64,000 nt of DNA from Myxacorys almedinensis A (GTDB lineage Bacteria; Cyanobacteriota; Cyanobacteriia; Leptolyngbyales; Leptolyngbyaceae), in assembly GCF_010091945.1 (NCBI RefSeq), contig NZ_WVIE01000004.1, forward strand, positions 62,001 through 126,000, in the 5' to 3' direction. The position numbers and the translations under genes were made by a program. Shown in pieces: positions 37,655-46,424 of this stretch. The notes under the pieces were generated by a model. The model was not told the origin of the DNA and ran no database searches. It saw only the letters and a program-made list of their open reading frames with translations. How positions within the stretch are numbered: the stretch's first letter is position 1; each line of letters begins with the position of its first letter.

Positions 37655-37682
37655 TAAAAAAGGCATCCTCAATGGATGCCTT
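37655..37682 (-). terminator. terminator of the cellulose synthase operon
   Basis: AAGGCATCC (37660-37668) pairs perfectly with GGATGCCTT (37674-37682) around TCAAT. On the minus strand a T-run follows (plus-strand A-run 37655-37661). It lies 21 bases after the bcsA stop and may also act on the convergent aldo/keto reductase transcript. Confidence 0.85.
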
Positions 37683-37702
37683 GGCGTTGAACAAAAATTA
37701 TT

Positions 37703-40255
37703 CTAGCTGAGGCTAGACATTAGCTCGTTAATCCTATCTTCCTGTCGCTGCATGACTTCTTCTGGAAATCGGAGTTCAACGACTAAATGATTTTCCAAAA
37801 GCTCTACATTCTCCACTTGAGCTAACAATCGTTTCGGCAATGCTTCGTCAGGTGCTTGGCTCAACAATAGCCCGACAAGCGGTTGATTCTCTTTCAAGTC
37901 TTCCCAATCGGTCAGAAATGGCATTTCTAGTTGCAAACTGCGTGAGCTAATCTTGAGCGCTGTTGCTGGGTAGAAATTTCCACGCCAGTAAATCTGGGCA
38001 TATGCCTGAATCTGCTTGCGGACTCGTGTGCTGGTGTTGGGTTCTGCTTCTCGTTTACGCAGCGATCGCGTCAAACTCGTTGCAATAAATTTCATCGACT
38101 CCATTGGGTCATCAATCGTCTCACGATGCTGCGAGTACCACTCCTTCACATCCGAAAACATGACAATGCTAAGTGCATCCAGTTGAGCGCGGGTGAGACT
38201 AACAAAGTCGATCGACAAAATCGACTGATTGTCATTCATCGGAACAACCCGAACAATGTGCCCTCTGATAAATGCCCGTGCGCCATAATCGCCGATCAGT
38301 TCTAAATCGGCTTCATCGACCAAACTTGCCCACGAGTCGAGAATCATCTGGCATCCCGTTTCGCTGATGTTGACTGTTTTGCCGTGCAGCGATCGTCCTT
38401 CGCTATAAATCACAGCATTGAGGCGACGATCGAGGCGGTGAGATCGCCGTAACTGGGGTTGCTCAAAGGCAACAATCAACGCAGATACAATCAATATCAG
38501 GTTAAAGAAACTCCAAAACATGTTGACGAGAACCGCTTCCGTTGCTTCTGGGTTTACCACTAGCCAGATCGGCACTGCCACGATCGAGGCAGCAACAATC
38601 GCTCCTACGATCGCTAATCCCCGTGCTGATGCCCAATCAAAGCTCCGTTTCGTGACCGACAGCCCTTTATCGGTTACGTTAAAACTTCCCAGTTTGGGAT
38701 TGAGCAACGCCAAAGTCGTGACCACGCCCGCATGGAACGACATCGCAAACTCGTAAATCTCATTCCAGAAAGAGAATCGGACACTTTTATAGGTGATGTA
38801 ATTTGCGTAGGTTGAAATGAAGAAATGTGGTAGCGCGTAGGCAAGCGTTTCTAACCCTAAACCGCGAATAGGATTGATGCCAAACACTAAAAACAAGGCT
38901 GGAGCTAAGGCATACATCAACCGAGGGAAGCCATAAAAGAAGTGAGAGGTTGCACTAAAATAACAAATCCGTTGAGCAATGCTGAGCTTGAGTTTTGGGT
39001 TAAATAGCGGATTTTCAATTCGCAAAATTTGCGCCATTCCCCGCGCCCAGCGAACTTGCTGACCCACATAAGCAGAAAACTTCTCTGGGGCTAGCCCCGC
39101 CACCATAATTTTGTCGTAATACACCGACTCATATCCCAGCGAGTGCAGCCGCAGCGAAGTATGGCAATCTTCCGTCACCGTCTCGACGGCAATGCCGCCA
39201 ACTTCTAGTAAGTGCGATTTGCGAACCACCGCCGCCGACCCACAGAAAAAAGCAGCATTCCAAAAGTCGTTGCCTTTCTGAAGCACTTTGTAGAAAAGCT
39301 CGTTGCCAACCGGGATTTTTCCGCCTGTCTTCAAGTTGCGCTCAAACGGGTCAGGATTGTAGAACCAGTGCGGCGTTTGAACGAGAGACACTTTGGAATT
39401 GTAGAAAAATCCTACCGTGTCTTTGAGAAAATGACGTACGGGAATGTGATCACAATCGAGAATCAAAATAAGATCGCCACCGGTACGCCGCAATGCTGTG
39501 TTGATGTTGCCTGCCTTTGCGTGATCGTTGGTATCCCGTGTTAGCAAAATGCAGCCCAACTCTTCGCACATCTGCCGCAAGGCTTGCCGTCGATCGCGGA
39601 ATTTTTCTGCCCGCCCATCATCTAAAATGTAAACGTGCTTGCGCTCACAGGGGTAATCGATCGCGATCGCACCCAATGCCGTTTTACGCACAATCTCCAC
39701 ATCCTCGCTGTAGGTAGGAATGTAGATATCAACGTTAAACCATTGATCTTCTGGAATGTTTGCTAGATCGATCGGTTTGCGCTCTTTGAGTTTGAGGGTC
39801 TGAAAAAACGCTAGCGCCAACGTCAAAATGGCATAGAGTTCTGCGCCGTAGAGCAACACGCTAAACGTTGCATCGAGCCAACCGCTTGTGAGATTGAGCG
39901 TGTAATGGGTGCGGTAATACAAATAGCGAAACGTGGTGATCAAACTCAGCCACACCATAAACAGGTGCAAATATTCGCTAGTGCGGCTTTCTGTCTGCTT
40001 GCGCTCGATCGTCGCAACAGACCAACCCAAGACAACCAAGGCGACAGCGACAATGCCCTGCTGCCAAATCTCTAATGGGGTAATAATCAGAGGAACCGAC
40101 AGCAGCAGCAATACTGCCATCAGCAACATCAGTTGAAGTTTGCCGCTCCGGGTGAGCAAGCGATCGAAGATATGCGGAATCAGTTCGGCAAGCCAAGCGA
40201 TCCGCCGTCCTTGCTTACGCCTCGATGGTTTGGGGTCAAGATTAGAAGTTGTCAT
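37703..40255 (-). CDS. bcsA: cellulose synthase catalytic subunit BcsA (UDP-forming)
   Basis: An 850-residue inner-membrane family 2 glycosyltransferase that polymerises UDP-glucose into cellulose and threads it through its own channel. N-terminal helices lie at about 40-150. The GT domain has DDG (212-214), DCD (267-269), FFCGS (337), TED (361-363) and QQVRW (399-403). The gating loop FNVTDK is at 525. The PilZ domain keeps RRSHR (603-607) and NISETG (629-634), the RxxxR and (D/N)xSxxG c-di-GMP motifs, so activation by c-di-GMP is expected. A C-terminal extension of about 150 residues follows. It starts six bases after the bcsB stop. Confidence 0.96.
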   Translation of the reverse strand: MTTSNLDPKPSRRKQGRRIAWLAELIPHIFDRLLTRSGKLQLMLLMAVLLLLSVPLIITPLEIWQQGIVAVALVVLGWSVATIERKQTESRTSEYLHLFMVWLSLITTFRYLYYRTHYTLNLTSGWLDATFSVLLYGAELYAILTLALAFFQTLKLKERKPIDLANIPEDQWFNVDIYIPTYSEDVEIVRKTALGAIAIDYPCERKHVYILDDGRAEKFRDRRQALRQMCEELGCILLTRDTNDHAKAGNINTALRRTGGDLILILDCDHIPVRHFLKDTVGFFYNSKVSLVQTPHWFYNPDPFERNLKTGGKIPVGNELFYKVLQKGNDFWNAAFFCGSAAVVRKSHLLEVGGIAVETVTEDCHTSLRLHSLGYESVYYDKIMVAGLAPEKFSAYVGQQVRWARGMAQILRIENPLFNPKLKLSIAQRICYFSATSHFFYGFPRLMYALAPALFLVFGINPIRGLGLETLAYALPHFFISTYANYITYKSVRFSFWNEIYEFAMSFHAGVVTTLALLNPKLGSFNVTDKGLSVTKRSFDWASARGLAIVGAIVAASIVAVPIWLVVNPEATEAVLVNMFWSFFNLILIVSALIVAFEQPQLRRSHRLDRRLNAVIYSEGRSLHGKTVNISETGCQMILDSWASLVDEADLELIGDYGARAFIRGHIVRVVPMNDNQSILSIDFVSLTRAQLDALSIVMFSDVKEWYSQHRETIDDPMESMKFIATSLTRSLRKREAEPNTSTRVRKQIQAYAQIYWRGNFYPATALKISSRSLQLEMPFLTDWEDLKENQPLVGLLLSQAPDEALPKRLLAQVENVELLENHLVVELRFPEEVMQRQEDRINELMSSLS

Positions 40256-40261
40256 GGCAGG

Positions 40262-42754
40262 CTATTCCGCTACACGCTTGAGGAAAAGTTGAGCAACACC
40301 GTACAGAAGCAGCGATGCAGTGATGATGCCGATGGGCACGAGATACCACTGTTCTTGTAGAAAGCGTCTCGTTTTACTGAGAAAGTTGGTGTTTTCGATG
40401 CGGTGACGATCCGCTTGGTCGAAAAATTGAAGTTGATAGGCGTTGGAATCGTACGACGAGACGGCTTGCCCGTTGGCATTGATCAGCACCGTATCGTTCT
40501 TGAGTTGATAGAACCACAGGTCATTGCCGATTAAATCTTGGACGTGTTTCAGTCCGTTCTCGGTTTGGGCGCTCAATGCCATCAAGACTCGCTCAGAATT
40601 CCACGGAGACAGAACGCTTTTGACGACGCCATTGGCATCGGGCAAGGTTTGGATCTGCTCTTGTCCGAGTTGGCGACCAAAGACATCCATCAGTCTGAAG
40701 CCATTGGTGTTCTCAAATGCCTCTTTGAGGGGGAAGCGATCGCGGGTGCCAATGCCGATGAGATGTCGCTCTTTGCGGATCGATTCGGGCAGCGTTGTTG
40801 CTTTATAGACCTCCAGTTTCACCGATGAGGCTTGGCTCAACCGACCCAGCCGCTCGCTCAATTTCAGCAGCGTCATCACCTCGGATGCGGTAGGAGAATC
40901 GGCAAGCACGATCGCGGTTTTTGACAAATCTTGGGGTGCGGTGAAGGGATATCCGGTAGTCAGCAGTTTGAGATCCGGCAGTTCAACCGCATTTTCTCGT
41001 CTGGTATTAAAGCTTGTGTCGCGGTGAACCGTTCCCCAAAGCTGCTGATCGCTGGCTTGTCCACATTTAGCCAAATCTTTGGGATACAAGTCAAAGGCAA
41101 CATCAATCACCGAGTTTGATGTGATTAAGTTTGCAGGGAGGTCAACGTTAAACGTCTCTTGCGATGCGCCATTGTCAGATGCGAGTTTTTTGCTGCCAAT
41201 TCCTACGCCATCGATCCGCACTGAAAGCGTCGAGAGTTTCGGATTGATCTGAGAACTATAGCTGTACTTCAGATTCATGGAACTGCCGCGCAAGAAGCGA
41301 TCGTCGGGCAATGCTCGAAAGTTAAACTGCACCGGTGGAGCCGAGGTGCCCCGCACAGTCACATCTCTAAACGGTCGGTTGTCTAGTCCTTTCAGGTCGC
41401 TGAGCTTAAAGGCATCTCTGGCGGGCAAATAGCGCTCCCACTCTCGCGGTTGCGGAGACGAAAGTTCGGAAATCTCAGAGACGATCACACCTTGACCGGT
41501 GCCGATTTGATGGCTTGTGGGTTGAACTAAAAACTGCATAGCTTTAGCAACGCCTTCGGCTCCGTTGCCAGACACCACCAAAACGGGTGTGTTTCCGTCG
41601 TTGATTGTGGTCAGCATGAGGACGCCAACCTGCTCAGGCAACGCAGTTTTGTTGCCGTCTAAGATCTGGTTATTGGCAAGCTTGAATGGAAGGTTCAGCG
41701 ATTTGAGCACAGATTGCTCGGCGGGCGTTCCCACAATCACGATGCGATTGGCTCCGCCAAGTTCTGAGGCATTACCCCCAGGCTTAAGAGTTTTGATTAG
41801 GCTCGTTTCTAGCGGTCGGAAATCTGCCAGACGCCCCATGGTGGTTTGAAAGCGGCTCGTTGCTGTCAGCCAACCTTCGCTGATCTGAGATGGCAGCAGA
41901 TACCCGATCCGGCTTGCATCCAAACCGTAGCTATCGAAAAACGGGAACGGATAGCGGCTGAAGTCTAACGTGGTTGGCTGCGTTTCCTGCTCGAAAACAA
42001 TTTTTGAATCAGGCAGCACTTCCGACCATAAGGATTTGTCATCCGGATTTGAGCAGGTCGCAGAATTATTTTGTTGGGCTGCGATCGCAAGTTCATTTTC
42101 GTTCTGAATCAATTTTGCGGGAATGGTAAAAACCGCTTCGCCAATCTGCGAATTCTTGAGGTTTAATGGCACACTGCCGATGCTCGTATCGTTGACTCGC
42201 ACCACAAGATCTGACTTGCTTGCCACCAAGGCGGGAGAATGCTGAAATCGCACAATAGCTTTGGCAGATTTAAGATTCCAGGTGCGGGGTCGGGTGAAGC
42301 CCAATCTTGCTTCTGCATACGTTCCTTCTAGCCGAAACCGGTTTCCCACGATCGGGCTACGATTAAACTCTAGAGCGTACTGGTTGAACGGGCTAACGCT
42401 CTTCTCTGCGGCGGTTTCAGGTTTTGTCCCGTTGTCTGGCAGTTCGGCTGTCTGTTCGGGCAGCGTCTCCGATGGCACCGCTTCTACGGGCGGAGTGGAG
42501 ATGGGCGTTTCGCTAGGACTTGGCAGCTTAAACAGTTGGGCGATTTGGGTAGGTCGTAATTGCCCCAGCCGTGGGAGTTGGGTAGAGCCAAGGGCATGCG
42601 CCGGATTGTGCCCGTTTAGCACAACGATCGCTAGCCCGGTCATCACTCCGGTACAGCACAAAAAGAGGGCGCGCATCATCATCGGGTTAGACACCATCGT
42701 TTTAGGGAAGCGAAACCGTCGCCGCAGGTTGGAACTTGAAAACCGTTTGTTCAT
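40262..42754 (-). CDS. bcsB: cellulose synthase regulatory subunit BcsB
   Basis: A periplasmic protein anchored by one C-terminal helix (YLVPIGIITASLLLYGVAQL) that pairs with BcsA and guides the glucan. From the ATG at 42754 it has about 830 residues, with an N-terminal membrane segment (MMMRALFLCCTGVMTGLAIV) and two repeats of carbohydrate-binding jelly-roll plus flavodoxin-like domain (for example SARIGYLLPSQISEGWLTAT, IVIVGTPAEQ, PREWERYLPARD). The start overlaps the upstream GH8 stop by four bases (ATGA). An upstream in-frame Met at 42832 lies inside the GH8 gene and is unlikely. Confidence 0.93.
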   Translation of the reverse strand: MNKRFSSSNLRRRFRFPKTMVSNPMMMRALFLCCTGVMTGLAIVVLNGHNPAHALGSTQLPRLGQLRPTQIAQLFKLPSPSETPISTPPVEAVPSETLPEQTAELPDNGTKPETAAEKSVSPFNQYALEFNRSPIVGNRFRLEGTYAEARLGFTRPRTWNLKSAKAIVRFQHSPALVASKSDLVVRVNDTSIGSVPLNLKNSQIGEAVFTIPAKLIQNENELAIAAQQNNSATCSNPDDKSLWSEVLPDSKIVFEQETQPTTLDFSRYPFPFFDSYGLDASRIGYLLPSQISEGWLTATSRFQTTMGRLADFRPLETSLIKTLKPGGNASELGGANRIVIVGTPAEQSVLKSLNLPFKLANNQILDGNKTALPEQVGVLMLTTINDGNTPVLVVSGNGAEGVAKAMQFLVQPTSHQIGTGQGVIVSEISELSSPQPREWERYLPARDAFKLSDLKGLDNRPFRDVTVRGTSAPPVQFNFRALPDDRFLRGSSMNLKYSYSSQINPKLSTLSVRIDGVGIGSKKLASDNGASQETFNVDLPANLITSNSVIDVAFDLYPKDLAKCGQASDQQLWGTVHRDTSFNTRRENAVELPDLKLLTTGYPFTAPQDLSKTAIVLADSPTASEVMTLLKLSERLGRLSQASSVKLEVYKATTLPESIRKERHLIGIGTRDRFPLKEAFENTNGFRLMDVFGRQLGQEQIQTLPDANGVVKSVLSPWNSERVLMALSAQTENGLKHVQDLIGNDLWFYQLKNDTVLINANGQAVSSYDSNAYQLQFFDQADRHRIENTNFLSKTRRFLQEQWYLVPIGIITASLLLYGVAQLFLKRVAE

Positions 42755-44040
42755 GGGGTTGTGTTTTGCAGAGCTTGAGTGGGTTGCGATAGGTAGGGGA
42801 CGATGATGCGGTGGGGCATCAGTCCGAACCATGCTAGGTTTTGCGTGTAATAAGCCGAATCGTTGTCCCAGAACCCGTCGTGGTACTGAGGCAACAACTT
42901 TCGCTCGAAAATCTCCTGCGCGATCGCCGGATCGGTGACTCGGAAGGCGGCATACAGCATTCCATACTGGGAGGTGGCTTCATACTCGACGAGGGGGCGT
43001 CCTTTTAGATCGAGTTGAGCCGGAACGTTTTGGTGTGAGATCCAGAGCGTCTTCAGGTGTTTCAGATGAGATTCTAAAAACGCGATCGCTCTGGGTTCTT
43101 GAAACCAAGTTGCATCCAAGGCGACGCGCCACCACACACGAGTTGCATCAAAGCCATACCGGCTGATCAGAGGTTCTGGCTCATTCACTGGGCTGTATTT
43201 CCCGGTTTTAGGGTTAAAGGCGATCCAATCACTCGGTAAGCCTACGGCAGAGGTTTGGGTGGAGTGTTCTAACAGGTGATAGCTACTGTCCACCAAGCTC
43301 AGCCAGTCGCGATCGGGATCGACTTGGGCAAAGAGGCGAAACGCATAGGGCGCAAGGTAAGAGGGGTTAAACCGAATCGTTCCGTCTCGTTGAAATGCCT
43401 TCAGAGGTCCGGGGAGAAGATAGCGTTGCGGGTCGATCTTTCGAGATGTTGCTGAGGGCGGCACGATCGTCACGGTGGCCTTATCCCAGATGTCTTTCAG
43501 TTTGGCTTTTGCGATCGTCAGGTAGTCTGGTTTTTGCCAGCGCCGAGATGCCAAAATCAGCGCGGTGGCGGCGTCGATGTCAGCATCGGTCGCAAAATTT
43601 TGATCTAGCGTTCCCCAAGTTCCAGAGGCGGTGCGTCCCCATTGCCAAGCCCATAGCTGATCGAGGGGTTGGTTTGCCGCATTCTGGCGTTTGAGATTGT
43701 TCTCTGACCATTGCAAAACCCGGTCGAAACTCTCTGGGCTGTCGGCAAAAACGGCTCTCAGCAAGGCGTAAGCCTGCCCTTCTGACGTTGATCGATCCGT
43801 GGCTTCGCGATCGATAATCCGCCCGTCTTGTTGAATAAATCGCTGACGATAGGCTGCCCAACTGTCTGCCAACATCGTGTCTATCCTCATTGCCGCCGGG
43901 TCGGATGCCTGGGTATTGGCTGCTGCTGTGCGGCTCAGGGGAGAGGGTAAAGCGCTCGATTTTCGCGATGCATTACAGGCTGCCAACCCTGCGGTCAGCA
44001 CCAAGCCAAATATCATCCGTGGTAAGAGCGATCGCAGCAT
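42751..44040 (-). CDS. bcsZ: glycoside hydrolase family 8 endoglucanase (BcsZ-like), lipoprotein
   Basis: About 429 residues from the ATG at 44040. The N-terminus (PRMIFGLVLTAGLAAC) is a lipoprotein signal with LAAC lipobox. The GH8 catalytic Glu is in DRSTSEGQAYALLRAVFADS and the Asp in ATDADIDAATALILA. TRVWWRVALD and SRYGFDATRVWWRVA fit the C-terminal part of the domain. BcsZ trims cellulose and is needed for normal secretion in proteobacteria. As a lipoprotein it should stay in the periplasm or outer membrane. A start at 44085 overlaps the TPR gene end by 16 bases but adds non-signal residues. Confidence 0.92.
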   Translation of the reverse strand: MLRSLLPRMIFGLVLTAGLAACNASRKSSALPSPLSRTAAANTQASDPAAMRIDTMLADSWAAYRQRFIQQDGRIIDREATDRSTSEGQAYALLRAVFADSPESFDRVLQWSENNLKRQNAANQPLDQLWAWQWGRTASGTWGTLDQNFATDADIDAATALILASRRWQKPDYLTIAKAKLKDIWDKATVTIVPPSATSRKIDPQRYLLPGPLKAFQRDGTIRFNPSYLAPYAFRLFAQVDPDRDWLSLVDSSYHLLEHSTQTSAVGLPSDWIAFNPKTGKYSPVNEPEPLISRYGFDATRVWWRVALDATWFQEPRAIAFLESHLKHLKTLWISHQNVPAQLDLKGRPLVEYEATSQYGMLYAAFRVTDPAIAQEIFERKLLPQYHDGFWDNDSAYYTQNLAWFGLMPHRIIVPYLSQPTQALQNTTP

Positions 44041-44069
44041 GATGAAAATACGTTTTGCACGACAGAAAA

Positions 44070-46424
44070 TTAGTACCGCTCCCAAGGAGGCTGAAACCCC
44101 CGTTGTCTCAGCATGTCTTCTTGAAGCTTTTGAATGCGTTGATCGAGTTCAGGATTGGCGCTGCCTGCCTGCTCGATTTTGAGCCGCTCAAACTGAGTCA
44201 GCGCATCGATCGAGTTGCCTTGGACGATCGCGAGTTCTGCTAGCGATCGCTGCGCGACCAGACTGTCAGGATTGACCTCAAGAATCTGACTATAAAGCTG
44301 AGCCGCCGAGTCAAACTTCCGTTGCTGAAACCGAATGCCGCCGAGAGACGCGATCGCGTCTAAATTCTCAGGCTGCATCTTGAGAATCGCTTGATAGGCA
44401 TCTTCTGCCCGGTTGAGATTGCCAAGAGTCTGCTCTAACTGACCCTTGAGAAAGAGCAGAGATACGTTGCTGCGGTCATCTGGCGATAGTTGCCGCACCC
44501 GGGCAATCAGTCGGTTTGCCTTTGCCCTTGCCTCGTAAGGATCGCGGGTCGCCAAGATTTGAATGAGCTTGACTTGAACCGGAACCTGGGTTGGATCGGC
44601 TTCGATCAGCGCTGTGTAAAGCGATTCCCGCTTTGGGTGGCTTGGCAACACACCTACTAAAAAGTAAAGCTCCTCTGGATTTTCAGCAGGGCGAGCTTGT
44701 AAAAACTGATCCAGCACGCGTTCGGCAACCGTCTCCGAGATTTTCTTGGCTTGATAGGCAACGGCAGTACGACCTAGCTGAAGTTTCAAGTCATCTGGAC
44801 TGCGAGAAATGAGTTGGTCGTAGAGCGTTAGCGCCTCTGAGAAGCGATTTTGGGACAGCCGCACGCCTGCCAATCCTCGAATGGCACCGTCTTCTAGATC
44901 GGTGCTGATCGAAGCGTTGGAAATGAGTGCCTCATAGCGGTTTGCGGCGGCATCAAGATTGCCTTGGCGTTGATCGAGTTCGGCTAGTAGCAGTTCTGAG
45001 GCGCGATCGCGGCTTCCGGCAGGCGTAGCTTGATAGGTTGCGATCGCGGTTTTCGCCGCTTCAAATTCGTTCTGCTCGATTAACAACTGCGCCAGCCGAA
45101 ACTGCAAAAACGGCTCATTCACCCCGGCTTGAATCAGCCGTTGGTAGATGGGGAGAAATTCCAAATCCGGTTCTAGCCGGACGAGCGCTTGAGCGATCGC
45201 CAATTGCTGGGTGGCGTCGCTGGGCAACGGGTCTAAAATCGGTTTGAGCCGTTGCCTCACCTCGGTGCGGCTTAGCGTTCCCAACTGGCTTTCAAGCGAG
45301 AGTTGCTGAATGATCAGAGTTTTATTCGTGGGCTGTTGCTGAACTAGTTGACGATAGAGTTGTAGCGCATACTGGCGCTCTTGGGCAATCCCGCTTAGCA
45401 CGTCCGCTGCTTCTCGAACGAGAGATTCATTCGGATTTGCGATCGTGTTGAGAACTTGTTTATATAGCGATGCCGCTTGCATTGAGAGTTCTGGTCGGTT
45501 TTCTTGTTTGCCAATTTCGTTGAGCGCCCGTGCGAGCGGCAGACGAGAATCAGTGCGATCGCGCAACGGGTCAAGAATCGCCAGTGCCTGCGCCGCCTGC
45601 CGATTGGCAAGATACGCTTGCGATAATTCTGAGCGTACCTGAATGCTGAACGCCGTGATCTGATTTGGCAGTTGAGCTTCAAGCATTTGGATCGCCTGCG
45701 CAGTGTTGCCGGTTGCTCGGAGGGCGCGGGCATACGCGATCGCGGCGTTTCCGGTAATAGCGCCACTCGTGCGCGATCGATACTGGTCAAACAATGCTAA
45801 GCCGCGCTGCGGATTGTTGGCATAGGTATAAATCTGAGCCGCATTTAACAACACTTCGGGGGCTGGAGTGCCTTGTAATACCAGTTCATAGTCTGACAGC
45901 GCCTCCGAAAACTTGCCCTGATAGCCATATAGCAATGCCCGTTGAGCGCGAGCTTCGGAGTCGCTCGGAACCAGATCTAGCAACGTCGTCAGGGCGGCGA
46001 TGCCTTGACTTTGCCATTCCCCCCGATAACCACCGAGAATTCCCACCGTTTTTAATGCTAATTGGTTGTTGGGATCTCGCTCTAGAACTTGCTGATAGGC
46101 TTGCCATGCTTCGCTATCTTGACCGGCACGACGATACGCGATCGCAAGTCCCAACCTTGCTTCCGCCGAGCTTGGATACGATTGGATGGCGCGCTTGAAC
46201 GCTGCGATCGCATCATTCACCCAACCTTTGCCCAGCAAGGCATAGCCTTCACGGATTCCTACCGGGACAGTTTCAGCCTGCGCCATCACCGTTTTAGCTT
46301 CAGCAAAGGTGAGCAGCGGCGTTCCGGTTACGAGCAGTCCCAAACATAGTGAAGCCACCCAGTGGTGAGCGTTGCGAATTGTTGGAAACATGGTTCGATG
46401 ACTAGCTAGAAGTTTCTCAATCAC
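44070..46424 (-). CDS. TPR protein, BcsC N-terminal-like cellulose scaffold
   Basis: A 784-residue exported TPR protein. GTG at 46424 overlaps the upstream stop (GTGA), suggesting coupling; an ATG at 46391 would give a cleaner signal peptide (NAHHWVASLCLGLLVTGTPL). About twenty TPR-like repeats follow (EARLGLAIAYRRAGQDSEAW, SEARAQRALLYGYQGKFSEA, LDAIASLGGIRFQQRKFDSA). The order matches the periplasmic TPR half of BcsC (E. coli BcsC is about 1157 residues), but the C-terminal beta-barrel is absent: the protein ends in TPR sequence. The barrel is encoded by the next gene upstream. Confidence 0.88.
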   Translation of the reverse strand: MIEKLLASHRTMFPTIRNAHHWVASLCLGLLVTGTPLLTFAEAKTVMAQAETVPVGIREGYALLGKGWVNDAIAAFKRAIQSYPSSAEARLGLAIAYRRAGQDSEAWQAYQQVLERDPNNQLALKTVGILGGYRGEWQSQGIAALTTLLDLVPSDSEARAQRALLYGYQGKFSEALSDYELVLQGTPAPEVLLNAAQIYTYANNPQRGLALFDQYRSRTSGAITGNAAIAYARALRATGNTAQAIQMLEAQLPNQITAFSIQVRSELSQAYLANRQAAQALAILDPLRDRTDSRLPLARALNEIGKQENRPELSMQAASLYKQVLNTIANPNESLVREAADVLSGIAQERQYALQLYRQLVQQQPTNKTLIIQQLSLESQLGTLSRTEVRQRLKPILDPLPSDATQQLAIAQALVRLEPDLEFLPIYQRLIQAGVNEPFLQFRLAQLLIEQNEFEAAKTAIATYQATPAGSRDRASELLLAELDQRQGNLDAAANRYEALISNASISTDLEDGAIRGLAGVRLSQNRFSEALTLYDQLISRSPDDLKLQLGRTAVAYQAKKISETVAERVLDQFLQARPAENPEELYFLVGVLPSHPKRESLYTALIEADPTQVPVQVKLIQILATRDPYEARAKANRLIARVRQLSPDDRSNVSLLFLKGQLEQTLGNLNRAEDAYQAILKMQPENLDAIASLGGIRFQQRKFDSAAQLYSQILEVNPDSLVAQRSLAELAIVQGNSIDALTQFERLKIEQAGSANPELDQRIQKLQEDMLRQRGFQPPWERY

